A stretch of 64,000 bases of DNA from JASLEW01 sp963732005 (GTDB lineage Bacteria > Acidobacteriota > Thermoanaerobaculia > Multivoradales > UBA5704). The stretch is from NCBI GenBank assembly GCA_963732005.1, contig CAVSXT010000005.1:1550001-1614000 (forward strand), in the 5' to 3' direction. This document shows positions 17,536 to 25,961 of this stretch, piece after piece (position 1 is the stretch's first letter; each line of letters starts with the position of its first letter). The position numbers were made by a program, and so were the translations under genes. The notes beneath the pieces were generated by a model. That model saw only the letters and a list, made by a program, of their open reading frames with translations, was not told where the DNA came from and did no database searches.

Positions 17536-20145
17536 TCACTCCTTGCGGATCACCGTGATCGGATCGACGCGCACCGCGCGCAGCGCCGGCCAGAGGCTTC
17601 CTGCGGTCGTCATCAGCAGGCAGAGGACCACCGCGGCGAGGAAGGTCGACGCGTCGCCGGGGTTCAGGCCGGCGAGCAGCGCCGCCATCGCCCGGCCGGC
17701 GGCGTAGGCGAGCAGCGCTCCGGGCAGCACCCCGGCCGCCGCCAGCAGGGCGGCCCGGCGCAGCACCATCGCCAGGATGTCGTCGGTGCCGGCGCCGAGC
17801 GCCATGCGCACGCCGATCTCGTGGGCGCGCTGCGACACCGCGAAGGAGAGCAGGCCGTAGATGCCGATGCCCGCCAGCAGGAAGGCGATGGCGGCAAAGG
17901 CCGCGAGCACCCTCACCTGCACCGCGCGCGAGGCGGTCTCGCCCTCCACGACCTGCGCCAGCGTCTGCACGTCCGACACCGGCTGCTCGGGGTCGACGGC
18001 GTGCACGATGCGGCGGATGGCCGGCAGCAGGGCGGTCGGCTCGGCCGCCGAGCGGACGACCAGGTCCCTGGGGATGAAGAAGATCAGCCAGCCGTCCTGC
18101 ACCTGGCGGTTGGGGAGGTAGACCTGCGGCTCGCTGGTGCGCTCGAAACCGCGCACCCGGACGTCGCCCACCACGCCGACCACCGTGCGGTCGTGGAAAG
18201 CGACCTGGAAGTGGCGGCCCAGCGGGTTGCCGTCGGGCCAGAAGCGCCGCACGAAGGAGCGGCTCACCACCGCCACGAACTGCCGGTCGGCGGTATCCGC
18301 GGCGTTGAAGTCGCGTCCCTGCTGCAGCGGGATGCCGAGGGCGGCAAAGAGGCCGGGGGTCACGAAGCGCAGGCTCGCCGAGGTGCTGCCGGTGCGGACG
18401 TGGGGCTGGTTGTCGATGGCGATCGGCCAGATGCCGCCGCGCCACACCATCGGCACGTAGGTGGTGAAGCCGGCGGCGGTGACGCCGGGCAGCGCCCGCA
18501 CCTCCGCCAGCACCCGGTCGTAGAACGCCGCGCGGCGCGCGACGCTGTCGTACTTCGGGATCGGCAGGGCGGTGCGCACGGTGAGGACGCCGTTGGGGCG
18601 GAAGCCGGGATCGGTGGCCTGGATGCGCGCCAGCGCGCGCATCAGCAGGCCGGCCGAGACCAGCAGCACGACCGCCGCCGCCACCTCGGCGACGACCAGC
18701 ATGGAGCGCAGGCGCTCCCGCCGGCCGCCGCCCGCCCGCACCCCCTGGCGCAGGCCGCCGAGGTCGGCGTCACGGCAGGCGCGGAGCGCCGGGAGGGTGC
18801 CGAAGCCGATGCCGGTCAGCGCGGTGAGCAGGCCGGCGAAGGCCAGCACCCGCAGGTCGATGGCCGGCGTCTGGGCGAGCGGCAGGTTGACCGGGACGAG
18901 CCGGGCCAGCAGCGGCAGGGCCGAGATCGCCACCAGCACGCCCAGGGCGCCGCCGGCGAAGGCGAGGGTCAGGCTCTCGGTCGCCAGCTGGCGCACCAGG
19001 CGCTCGCGGCCGGCGCCGAGAGCGGAGCGGACGTCGAGCTCCTGGCGCCGGGCGAGGGCGCGGGCCAGCAGGAGATTGGCGAGGTTGGCGCAGGCGATGA
19101 GCAGCACGCACAGCGAGGCGCCGCACAGCGCCATGAGCAGCAGGCGGGCTTGCGACGACAGCTCGTCGCGCAGCCGCAGCACGACGGCGCTGACCTGCTC
19201 GTTCTCCTTGGGGTACTGGCGCTCGAGCGCCGCCGCCACCACCCGCATCTCCGCCCGCGCCTGCTCGAGGGAGACGCCGGGCGCGAGCCTGGACACCACC
19301 TCCAGGTAGGTGTTGTCGCGCTCGTCGAAATCCGACGGCCGGAAGCGCATCGGGACCCACAGCACCTGCTCGCGGCGGGGGAAGTAGAAGTCGCGCGGCA
19401 TGACGCCGACGACGACGAACGGCTCGCCGTCGAGGAGCAGGCGGCGGCCGAGCACCCTGGGATCGCCGCCGAGCTCGCGCTGCCAGAGGTTGTGGCTGAG
19501 AACCACCGTGCCGGGCGCGCCGTCGCGGTCGTCGGCGGCGGTGAACAGGCGTCCGAGGATCGGCCGCACGCCGAGCAGCGGCAGCAGCTCGGCGGTGACC
19601 GCCGCGCCTTCGAGGCGCTGCGGCTCGCCCTGTCCGACCAGGTTGACGGAGATCTGGTGCAGCGCGCCCATGGGGGCGAAGGAGTGGGTCAGGCGCTGCC
19701 AGTCGCGGTAGTTGGCCGGCGAGGGCTCCATGCGAAAGTAGTCCGGGCTGCTCTCCCAGACTTTCACCAGCCGCTCGGGCCGCGGGAACGGCAGCGGCCG
19801 GATGAGCACGAAATCGGTGACCGAGAAGGCGGCGGTGGTGGCGCCGATGCCCAGGGCGATGACGGCGACGGCGGTGAGCGCGAAGCCGGGCTCGCGGCGG
19901 AGGGTGCGGGCCAGGTAGCGGAGGTCCTGGCGCAGGAGGTCCCAGTGCACCGCCGCGGCGTTGGGGAGGATCTCGGCGGCGGCGGCGGCCCAGAGGGCCA
20001 GGCGCGAGAGAGGCCCGGCGGCGTCGCGGGAGCGGCGGGCTAGGAGGGCGCACATCTCGTCGCCGTATTCTTGGCGGAAGGACGTCGGGTAGAGGTGGAG
20101 GAGGGCGCGGTAGAGGGGCATCGGGGCTCTCGATTCGCTGTGCAT
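17536..20145 (-). CDS. ADOP-type ABC transporter permease (MacB/FtsX family)
   Basis: About 869 residues. N-terminal ~70 residues are the short extension seen in PadR-linked permeases (MPLYRALLHLYPTSFRQEYG), followed by LRYLARTLRREPGFALTAVA, the MacB periplasmic core and two blocks of four membrane helices in the FtsX arrangement, the tandem layout called 'acidobacterial duplicated orphan permease'. No ATPase gene is adjacent, also typical. Ends with LRAVRVDPITVIRKE. Chosen start ATG 20145 has GGGAGG four bases upstream; GTG at 20184 or ATG at 20181, overlapping padR, would add 12-13 residues. Likely exports or acts on cell-envelope components; substrate unknown. Confidence 0.9.
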   Translation of the reverse strand: MHSESRAPMPLYRALLHLYPTSFRQEYGDEMCALLARRSRDAAGPLSRLALWAAAAAEILPNAAAVHWDLLRQDLRYLARTLRREPGFALTAVAVIALGIGATTAAFSVTDFVLIRPLPFPRPERLVKVWESSPDYFRMEPSPANYRDWQRLTHSFAPMGALHQISVNLVGQGEPQRLEGAAVTAELLPLLGVRPILGRLFTAADDRDGAPGTVVLSHNLWQRELGGDPRVLGRRLLLDGEPFVVVGVMPRDFYFPRREQVLWVPMRFRPSDFDERDNTYLEVVSRLAPGVSLEQARAEMRVVAAALERQYPKENEQVSAVVLRLRDELSSQARLLLMALCGASLCVLLIACANLANLLLARALARRQELDVRSALGAGRERLVRQLATESLTLAFAGGALGVLVAISALPLLARLVPVNLPLAQTPAIDLRVLAFAGLLTALTGIGFGTLPALRACRDADLGGLRQGVRAGGGRRERLRSMLVVAEVAAAVVLLVSAGLLMRALARIQATDPGFRPNGVLTVRTALPIPKYDSVARRAAFYDRVLAEVRALPGVTAAGFTTYVPMVWRGGIWPIAIDNQPHVRTGSTSASLRFVTPGLFAALGIPLQQGRDFNAADTADRQFVAVVSRSFVRRFWPDGNPLGRHFQVAFHDRTVVGVVGDVRVRGFERTSEPQVYLPNRQVQDGWLIFFIPRDLVVRSAAEPTALLPAIRRIVHAVDPEQPVSDVQTLAQVVEGETASRAVQVRVLAAFAAIAFLLAGIGIYGLLSFAVSQRAHEIGVRMALGAGTDDILAMVLRRAALLAAAGVLPGALLAYAAGRAMAALLAGLNPGDASTFLAAVVLCLLMTTAGSLWPALRAVRVDPITVIRKE

Positions 20146-20180
20146 CGTGCCTCCCGTCACGCCTCGCATGACGCTTCCCA

Positions 20181-20558
20181 TCACGCCTCCCCCGGCGCCA
20201 GGCCGCGGGCACGGGCCATCGCCACCAGCTCGGCGAGCCGCCGTGCCTCGGCGCGCGCTGCGGCGGTGCCCAGCGGCGTCAGGCGGTAGTAGCGGCGGCG
20301 CTCGTCGTCGAGCTCAGGGGCGGGGCGTTCACGGACCTCGACGATGAGGCCTTCCTCGAGCATGCGGTGGACCGAGCGGTAGAGCGTGGCGGCGCTGAGC
20401 TGCACCGCGCCGGCGGTGCGCGCGGCGACGTCCTGGATGATGGCGTAGCCGTGGCGGTCCTCGTCCGCCAGCGACACCAGGATGTGGAAGGTGGCTGCAG
20501 GGAGCGGGAGGAGGGCGGCGGCGGCGGTGGCGAGGTCTCGGTCGGTCATGGTGGGCAT
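20181..20558 (-). CDS. PadR-family transcriptional regulator
   Basis: About 125 residues with the PadR winged-helix: FHILVSLADEDRHGYAIIQDV, then LSAATLYRSVHRMLEEGLIVE and the wing RRRYYRLTPLG. PadR regulators are typically repressors that respond to ligands or stress; here the gene directly precedes and overlaps the ADOP permease, the standard pairing, so it probably controls it. Start is ATG 20558 (MPTMTDRD) or ATG 20549; the frame continues upstream without conserved sequence. Confidence 0.88.
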   Translation of the reverse strand: MPTMTDRDLATAAAALLPLPAATFHILVSLADEDRHGYAIIQDVAARTAGAVQLSAATLYRSVHRMLEEGLIVEVRERPAPELDDERRRYYRLTPLGTAAARAEARRLAELVAMARARGLAPGEA

Positions 20559-20767
20559 GGCGGGGATGCAACCTCCACCGGAGCCTGGCTGGGCGAGACG
20601 GGGGGGGGCCTCGCCGCCGGCTGCAAGAGTAACCAACGCGACTATAGCCGAGATGGGTATAGATGGCAAGGTGCCGGGCGGCGGGCGAGGCCGGAGCTCC
20701 GGTGCCCTCTTCCTCCCGGTCGTTTTTGACCCGCCGAGAGGGCTGGTGTACGATCCCCTGCTCCTGC

Positions 20768-20842
20768 GCCGGGGTAGCTCAGTGGTAGAGCACCTGACTG
20801 TGGATCAGGGGGTCACGGGTTCAAATCCCGTCTCCGGTGCCA
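20768..20842 (+). tRNA. tRNA-His (anticodon GTG)
   Basis: A full cloverleaf of 75 bases with encoded CCA: D stem GCTC/GAGC, anticodon stem CCTGA/TCAGG with loop CTGTGGA (anticodon GTG at 20800-20802), T stem ACGGG/CCCGT with loop TTCAAAT. The acceptor stem is GCCGGGG with CTCCGGT, giving a G1:U72 and a G6:U67 wobble. Bacterial tRNA-His normally has G at -1 opposite C73; here the base before G1 is C and position 73 is G. The defence operon starts about 590 bp downstream, but no copy of the tRNA 3' end is seen at its far side. Confidence 0.9.
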
Positions 20843-21433
20843 ATCAAATCAATGACTTAGAGATCTAGCCTAGCAATCGCTCGGCTGTGGGGGCGAGTGC
20901 GGGACGCGGCCCGCATCTTCTCGTCGGCCTCTAGGGGCCACCCTGGCGAAGTACCGAATGCTGTACCAGCCGGCCTACCGGTCTTTCTCGAGGCTCCGCG
21001 ATGCCATCGCCAGCAGGTGTCCGAGCGCCACGCGCAAGTGCTGTCTGAAGATGGTTAACAGGTTGACGCGGTAACTCAATCGTTCGGCGGCGTTGGGTGG
21101 GATTCATTGCGCTCTCGCTACGACCTCGGCCCAATAGCCGGAGGCGATCAACTTGGCAGTGATAAGAGCGGTGTAGCCGCAGTCCTGGCAGGCGATAAGA
21201 TGTCAAGATGTCTCTGAGAACGAAGATGACGGAGGGCGAAGGCGCCGAGTGCAGCCAGCGGCTGGGTGGTGTACGACGCAATCGCCGCTGCCGGGAGCAA
21301 CAACCACTCATTCAGCAACGCGCCGCTCAGGTTCTAGGCGAGAGACTCTCCGAAATCGGCAAGGTGCTGAGCACTTCGCGTCGCTGCCCCGGTGCGGCTG
21401 ACGACCCACTGTGGTTCTGGCTCAGAGGGCCGC
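20843..21433. other. Intergenic region at the left edge of the defence operon
   Basis: About 590 bases without a convincing gene. The first ~50 bases after the tRNA are AT-richer than the surroundings. On the minus strand a fragment reading CQDCGYTALITAKLIASGYW is bounded by stops about 33 codons apart, and a second short open stretch follows in the same frame; these may be relics of a lost gene but are too short to name. No strong promoter for the helicase gene was found by eye. Confidence 0.4.
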
Positions 21434-24400
21434 ATGGTGACTTCTGTCGCTCCCCTCCACGCAGGGCAACTTCTCACAGGCTCTCTCTTCAACGAGCCGA
21501 TGCGGGTGGAGACCGTGCAAGAGAATGGTCCGGCGAGTTGGGTCGTTGGGCTGGTCGGGACGCAGTCCGAGCGCTTCCGCAAGGTGACGCTCACCGCGGA
21601 TGACGTCGAGCGCCTAATGGTCCTTGAGGCCCGGCACTCGTACGACGGCGACGGCCGCCTCCTGAGGCTCGGGCTCCAGGCCTACGCTCTCGGAATCGCC
21701 TACGACTTCGACCCCTACTTCGGCCTCTCGATCTCGCGCGTGGATCCTCTCCCGCACCAGCTCGAGGCGGTCTACGACCACCTGCTCAAGCTGGCACGAG
21801 TGCGCTTCCTACTGGCCGACGACGCCGGAGCCGGCAAGACCATTATGGCGGGACTGCTCATCCGCGAGCTTGAGCTGCGTGGCCTCGCCGAGCGAATCCT
21901 CATCGTCTGCCCGGCAAACCTCGCCTTCCAGTGGCAGCGGGAGATGAAGGAGAAGTTCGACGCTAAGTTCCTCGTGCTGAAGGGTCAGGACATTCGCGAC
22001 CAGTTCGGCGTGAATCAATGGCTCGAACGCAACCGGGTGATCACGTCACTCGACCTGGCGAAGCGCCAGGACATTCTGCCAGGGCTGCGCCAGGTCCACT
22101 GGGACCTCGTCATCGTCGACGAGGCGCACCGCATGTCAGCGACGGACGAGGCGCACAAGAGCATGCGGTACCGCCTCGGCGAGCTGCTCCGTGACACGTC
22201 CGACCACTTGCTCCTGCTCACGGCGACCCCGCATAAGGGCGATCCATTGAACTTCAGCCTGTTCCTGCAGCTCCTAGACAACGACGCCTACGCCGATGTG
22301 AAGTCGATCCGCGAGGCGATGGACCGCCGCCGCGCGCCCTTCTACCTGCGCCGCACCAAGGAAGCGATGGTCTACTTCCCCGAGCGGCGGGGGGACGGGA
22401 CCTGGGCCGCGGAGAAGATCTTCACCAAGCGCATCCCGCACACCGTGGACTTCCAGATCGATGGCGCGGAGTTCGATCTGTACCGGGAGGTGACGCGTTT
22501 CGTGAAGCGCGAGAGCGCCCGCGCCGCCGCCGACGGCGAAGATCCGCGCGCCCGCGCTATCGGCTTCCTGATGTCCCTCTACCAGCGCCGCCTTGCGTCC
22601 AGCACGTTCGCCATGCGGCGGTCGCTCGAGAATCGCGCGAGGCGCCTGGGAGAGGGACTCAAGCGCGCGCAGGAGCTGGTCCGCCAGGCACCGCCGGATC
22701 TCCCTGATCCGGAGGAGCTGGAGGAGATGGAGGAGAGCGAGAGGGAGCGGCTCGAGGCTATGCTCGAGGCGATCACTCTCGCTGGAAGCGCCGAACAGGT
22801 GCGCAGTGAGGTCGAAGAGCTCCGGCGGCTTGCGACCCAGGCCCAGGCCGTTGAGGACGCGGGAATCGAGGCCAAGCTCTCCAAGCTCAGGGAATTGCTC
22901 CAGCAGGAAGGCTTCTTCGACCACCCGGACCAGCGCCTGCTCCTATTCACTGAGTTCAAGGACACGCTGGACTATCTAGTGGCGCGGCTGAAGACGTGGG
23001 GTTTTCGTGTCGGCTGCATCCACGGCGGCATGAAGTCTGGCTCGCGCGACGACGTCGGAACGCGCCTCCATGCCGAGCAGCAGTTCCGGGAGGGCGAGAT
23101 CCAGGTCCTGGTCGCGACCGAGGCGGCGGGCGAGGGGATCAATCTGCAGGCCTGCAACATCCTTTTCAACTACGACATCCCCTGGAACCCGAACCGCCTC
23201 GAGCAACGGATGGGCCGCATCCACCGCTACGGGCAGCGCAAGGACTGCCTGATCTTCAACTTCGTGGCCACCAACACGATTGAGGGCCGCGTCTTGCAGC
23301 GGCTGCTCGAGAAGCTGCAGGAGATCCGCGACGCGCTGGAGGACGACGCCGTCTTCAACGTGGTCGGCGAGATCCTCCCTGCGGCGCACGTCGAGCGCGT
23401 ACTGCGTGACTACTACGCCGGGCGCCTCGGCGACGCCGACCTCGAGGATCGCCTGCTCCGCAACGTCGACGAGAGACAGTTCCGAGCGATCTGCCAGAAC
23501 GCCTTGGAGGGACTGGCCAGCAAGAAACTCAACCTCAAGATGCTGATCGAGCGGCGCGCGCAGGCGCAGGAGCGACGGGTCGTGCCGGAGACCATCGCGC
23601 GCTTCCTTCGCGATGCGGCCGACTTCGTGCCGATCACCCTCAAGGCAATCCCAAGCGTCCCACACGCCTTCGAGCCGGCGCGGACCCCTGCAGTCCTTCG
23701 CCGTTATGAGAAGGACGCCGACTGGAAGCTCCCGGCTATCGCGGACCGCTATCCGCGGTGCTCGACCGATCGCGAGACGGCGGAAACGGAGAAACTCGAG
23801 TGGGTTACGCCAGGCCATCCCCTATTTGAGGCGATTCGACGGCATGCCCGGCAGGCGGCCCTGGACGTCCTCAGCAGCGGGGCGAGCTTCCACTCGCTCC
23901 AGCACGAGCAGCCGGCGCGACTCGACTTCTATCGGGCGAGGGTTGTCGATGGGCTTGGCCAAGTCATCCACGAGCGGCTCTTCGCCGTGGAGATCTCCGC
24001 GGACGGTCAGGCCAAGCTCCAGGAGCCTGGCCTGCTCGGCAACTTCGCGCCTGCCGACCCGCCGGCCGACATGCCCGTGGTCGCGGCCCTCCCCGAGGCG
24101 ACGACCTGGCTCCATGAGAACGCGCTCGCACCGTTCCTCGAAGAGACGCGCAAGGAACGCCAGGCCGAGGTCGAGCGGGTCAGTGTGCACGTAGAGCTCT
24201 CGCTCACCGAGCTACTCCAACGCGCGGACGAGGAGATCGGCCGCACAGTGTCCGAGGCGGATCAAAAGCTCCCAGGCGCCGAAGGACGGCTCGCGCAGGC
24301 AGAGACCCGCCACGCTGAGCTGCTCGCCCGCCGCGAGGGCCGTAGGGCCGACCTCGAGCGTCAGCGCGCGCTCACCCTACAGGCGGTGGAGCGGCTGGCA

Positions 24401-24868
24401 AGCGTTCTCGTGCTGCCGCATCCCGAACGCGACGCGCCCGAGGTGCGGCGCCTCCAACCCAACTTCGAGACCGAGGCCACCGCGATGCGCGTGGTCATGG
24501 AGCACGAGCAGGCGCAAGGCCGCCAGGTCTACGACGTCTCCGAGAAAAACCTGGGCTACGACTTGACCAGCCTTGACCTGGCTTCCGGCGAGCTGCGGCT
24601 GATCGAGGTCAAGGGGCTCGGAGCCGCGAGGGGCACCGTACTCCTCACGCCCAACGAGCGCCGAGTAGCCGAGGACCGTAAGGACTGTTTCTGGCTTTAC
24701 GTAGTCACGCACTGCGACACGCAGCCGCAGATCTATAAGGTGGAGAATCCAGGGACCAAACCCTGGCACGAGGTTGTAAAGGTGGAGCACTACTACCTCA
24801 CTGTTGATGCCCTCAAACAACCAGCCGAGGTTCGGGAAGACTCCACGACTTACGGAGGTCCTTCGTGA
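21434..24868 (+). CDS. SNF2-family helicase with C-terminal DUF3883-like domain (putative defence)
   Basis: Protein of 1144 residues. N-terminal ~60 residues contain a small beta domain (HAGQLLTGSLFNEPMRVE). SNF2/Rad54-like helicase core follows: Walker A DAGAGKT with Lys135, DEAH at 229-232, LTATPHKG (motif III), and QRMGRIHRYGQRKD (motif VI). A long helical part follows, and the last ~120 residues (YDVSEKNLGYDLTSLD, then IEVKGLG) match the DUF3883 nuclease-like fold common in defence genes. Members of this type translocate on DNA in DISARM-like and related anti-phage systems. ATG 21434 begins the conserved region. Its stop overlaps the GTG of the DUF262 remnant. Confidence 0.88.
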   Translation: MVTSVAPLHAGQLLTGSLFNEPMRVETVQENGPASWVVGLVGTQSERFRKVTLTADDVERLMVLEARHSYDGDGRLLRLGLQAYALGIAYDFDPYFGLSISRVDPLPHQLEAVYDHLLKLARVRFLLADDAGAGKTIMAGLLIRELELRGLAERILIVCPANLAFQWQREMKEKFDAKFLVLKGQDIRDQFGVNQWLERNRVITSLDLAKRQDILPGLRQVHWDLVIVDEAHRMSATDEAHKSMRYRLGELLRDTSDHLLLLTATPHKGDPLNFSLFLQLLDNDAYADVKSIREAMDRRRAPFYLRRTKEAMVYFPERRGDGTWAAEKIFTKRIPHTVDFQIDGAEFDLYREVTRFVKRESARAAADGEDPRARAIGFLMSLYQRRLASSTFAMRRSLENRARRLGEGLKRAQELVRQAPPDLPDPEELEEMEESERERLEAMLEAITLAGSAEQVRSEVEELRRLATQAQAVEDAGIEAKLSKLRELLQQEGFFDHPDQRLLLFTEFKDTLDYLVARLKTWGFRVGCIHGGMKSGSRDDVGTRLHAEQQFREGEIQVLVATEAAGEGINLQACNILFNYDIPWNPNRLEQRMGRIHRYGQRKDCLIFNFVATNTIEGRVLQRLLEKLQEIRDALEDDAVFNVVGEILPAAHVERVLRDYYAGRLGDADLEDRLLRNVDERQFRAICQNALEGLASKKLNLKMLIERRAQAQERRVVPETIARFLRDAADFVPITLKAIPSVPHAFEPARTPAVLRRYEKDADWKLPAIADRYPRCSTDRETAETEKLEWVTPGHPLFEAIRRHARQAALDVLSSGASFHSLQHEQPARLDFYRARVVDGLGQVIHERLFAVEISADGQAKLQEPGLLGNFAPADPPADMPVVAALPEATTWLHENALAPFLEETRKERQAEVERVSVHVELSLTELLQRADEEIGRTVSEADQKLPGAEGRLAQAETRHAELLARREGRRADLERQRALTLQAVERLASVLVLPHPERDAPEVRRLQPNFETEATAMRVVMEHEQAQGRQVYDVSEKNLGYDLTSLDLASGELRLIEVKGLGAARGTVLLTPNERRVAEDRKDCFWLYVVTHCDTQPQIYKVENPGTKPWHEVVKVEHYYLTVDALKQPAEVREDSTTYGGPS

Positions 24869-24981
24869 CTGGGAGCCCACTTCGGGTGGAAGACATCATC
24901 TCGGAGTTGCAGCGGAGGGCCATCCGCATTCCGGAGATCCAGCGCGCCTACCTCTGGAAGCGAGCTAGGGGTGGCACATGA
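24865..24981 (+). pseudogene. Truncated DUF262 (GmrSD/GmrS-type) gene, N-terminus only
   Basis: A 38-residue frame starts at a GTG overlapping the helicase stop (GTGA) with a strong GGAGG eight bases upstream. It reads LRVEDIISELQRRAIRIPEI then QRAYLWKRA, matching the first ~35 residues of DUF262 proteins (the nucleotide-binding, ParB-like part of GmrSD-type restriction enzymes). After WKRA it ends RGGT-stop, and the TGA overlaps the next ATG (ATGA at 24978). Start signal and stop coupling are intact while nearly all the body is gone, which points to a large internal deletion. A full DUF262 protein usually has several hundred residues. Confidence 0.75.
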
Positions 24982-25961
24982 GCAAGAGGAGCACTCTGCT
25001 GAAGTCGATTGTCGGCGCCGTCGCTGATTACCGCTATGGTGAGATAGACGCACCGACCCCGAATCATGTGGAGACATGGATCCAGCAGTTTGATAGCGAG
25101 GTCCAGGAACCCATGCTGGAGGAATTGGACCACGTCTTCAAGCAAACCTACATTGCAAAAGCTAGCGTGCAAACGTTCCTCTCAAGCCTGCTGAAGAACA
25201 AGAAGCTGGCCGGGGGTAATCCCTGTTTGTTCTGGAAGACCGTGAAATTTCTCGACATCCAGGGCGGCGGCAATAGCCAGCGTGAAATGTTGCAGACATT
25301 CGGCTCACTCCTCCAGGAAGAGTGCGACTTGGAGATCGACGACTGTGGTGGGGACCCTGACGCCTACCTATACTTGGATGACGGGATCTTTACGGGCAAT
25401 CGCATCAAGAACGATTTCAAGTCATGGATTCAATCCGACGCTACCCAGTACGCCAAGGTCCATGTCGTCGCCATAGCTATGCACAGAAGCGGTCAATACT
25501 ACGCAAAGACCGCGATTGAAAGGGCTGCCCAGGCTGCAGCGAAGAAGATCGATGTCCATTGGTGGCGCTGCGTTGAGGTCGAGGATCGCAAGATGTACAT
25601 CAATCAATCGGACGTCCTCCGCCCGACGAGCCTGCCTGATGATGGGTTGACCCAAAAGTATGCGCAGGGCTTGAAATATTTCCCTGAATTCAGGACGCCG
25701 GGTAATGTTGGGAATAACAGGTTCTTCTCATCCGAGGGAGGCCGCCACTTACTGGAACAGGAGCTTCTCAAGGCCGGTGCGCTAATTCGGTCCATGTGCC
25801 CCCATCTCAACGTTTACCAGCGGCCGCTGGGCAACATGGTACTTGAAACGTTGGGCTTCGGGTCGCTGTTCGTGACGTTCCGCAACTGCCCGAATAACTG
25901 TCCGTTGGCATTCTGGGCTGGTGACCCCTGGTATCCGTTGTTCCCTCGGAAGACGAACTGA
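24978..25961 (+). CDS. Phosphoribosyltransferase-like protein (PRTase-CE type)
   Basis: Protein of 327 residues. The clearest motif is AYLYLDDGIFTGNRI (LDDGIFTG at residues 133-140), the acidic PRPP-binding loop of type I phosphoribosyltransferases. The rest (CLFWKTVKFLDIQGGGNSQ, KYFPEFRTPGNVGNNRFFSS, and the C-terminal LGFGSLFVTFRNCPNNCPLA) fits the PRTase-like family found in conflict systems. Base composition is lower in GC than the flanks (28 G/C of 60 in the line 25141-25200), so it was probably acquired separately. It overlaps the remnant before it (ATGA) and the next gene (TGATG), so all three are translationally coupled. Substrate unknown. Confidence 0.72.
   Translation: MSKRSTLLKSIVGAVADYRYGEIDAPTPNHVETWIQQFDSEVQEPMLEELDHVFKQTYIAKASVQTFLSSLLKNKKLAGGNPCLFWKTVKFLDIQGGGNSQREMLQTFGSLLQEECDLEIDDCGGDPDAYLYLDDGIFTGNRIKNDFKSWIQSDATQYAKVHVVAIAMHRSGQYYAKTAIERAAQAAAKKIDVHWWRCVEVEDRKMYINQSDVLRPTSLPDDGLTQKYAQGLKYFPEFRTPGNVGNNRFFSSEGGRHLLEQELLKAGALIRSMCPHLNVYQRPLGNMVLETLGFGSLFVTFRNCPNNCPLAFWAGDPWYPLFPRKTN

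Noticed and set aside
20931..21311. Minus-strand 126-codon frame before the helicase
   Set aside because: No start signal and no recognisable domain; a better-looking fragment in another frame is interrupted by stops.
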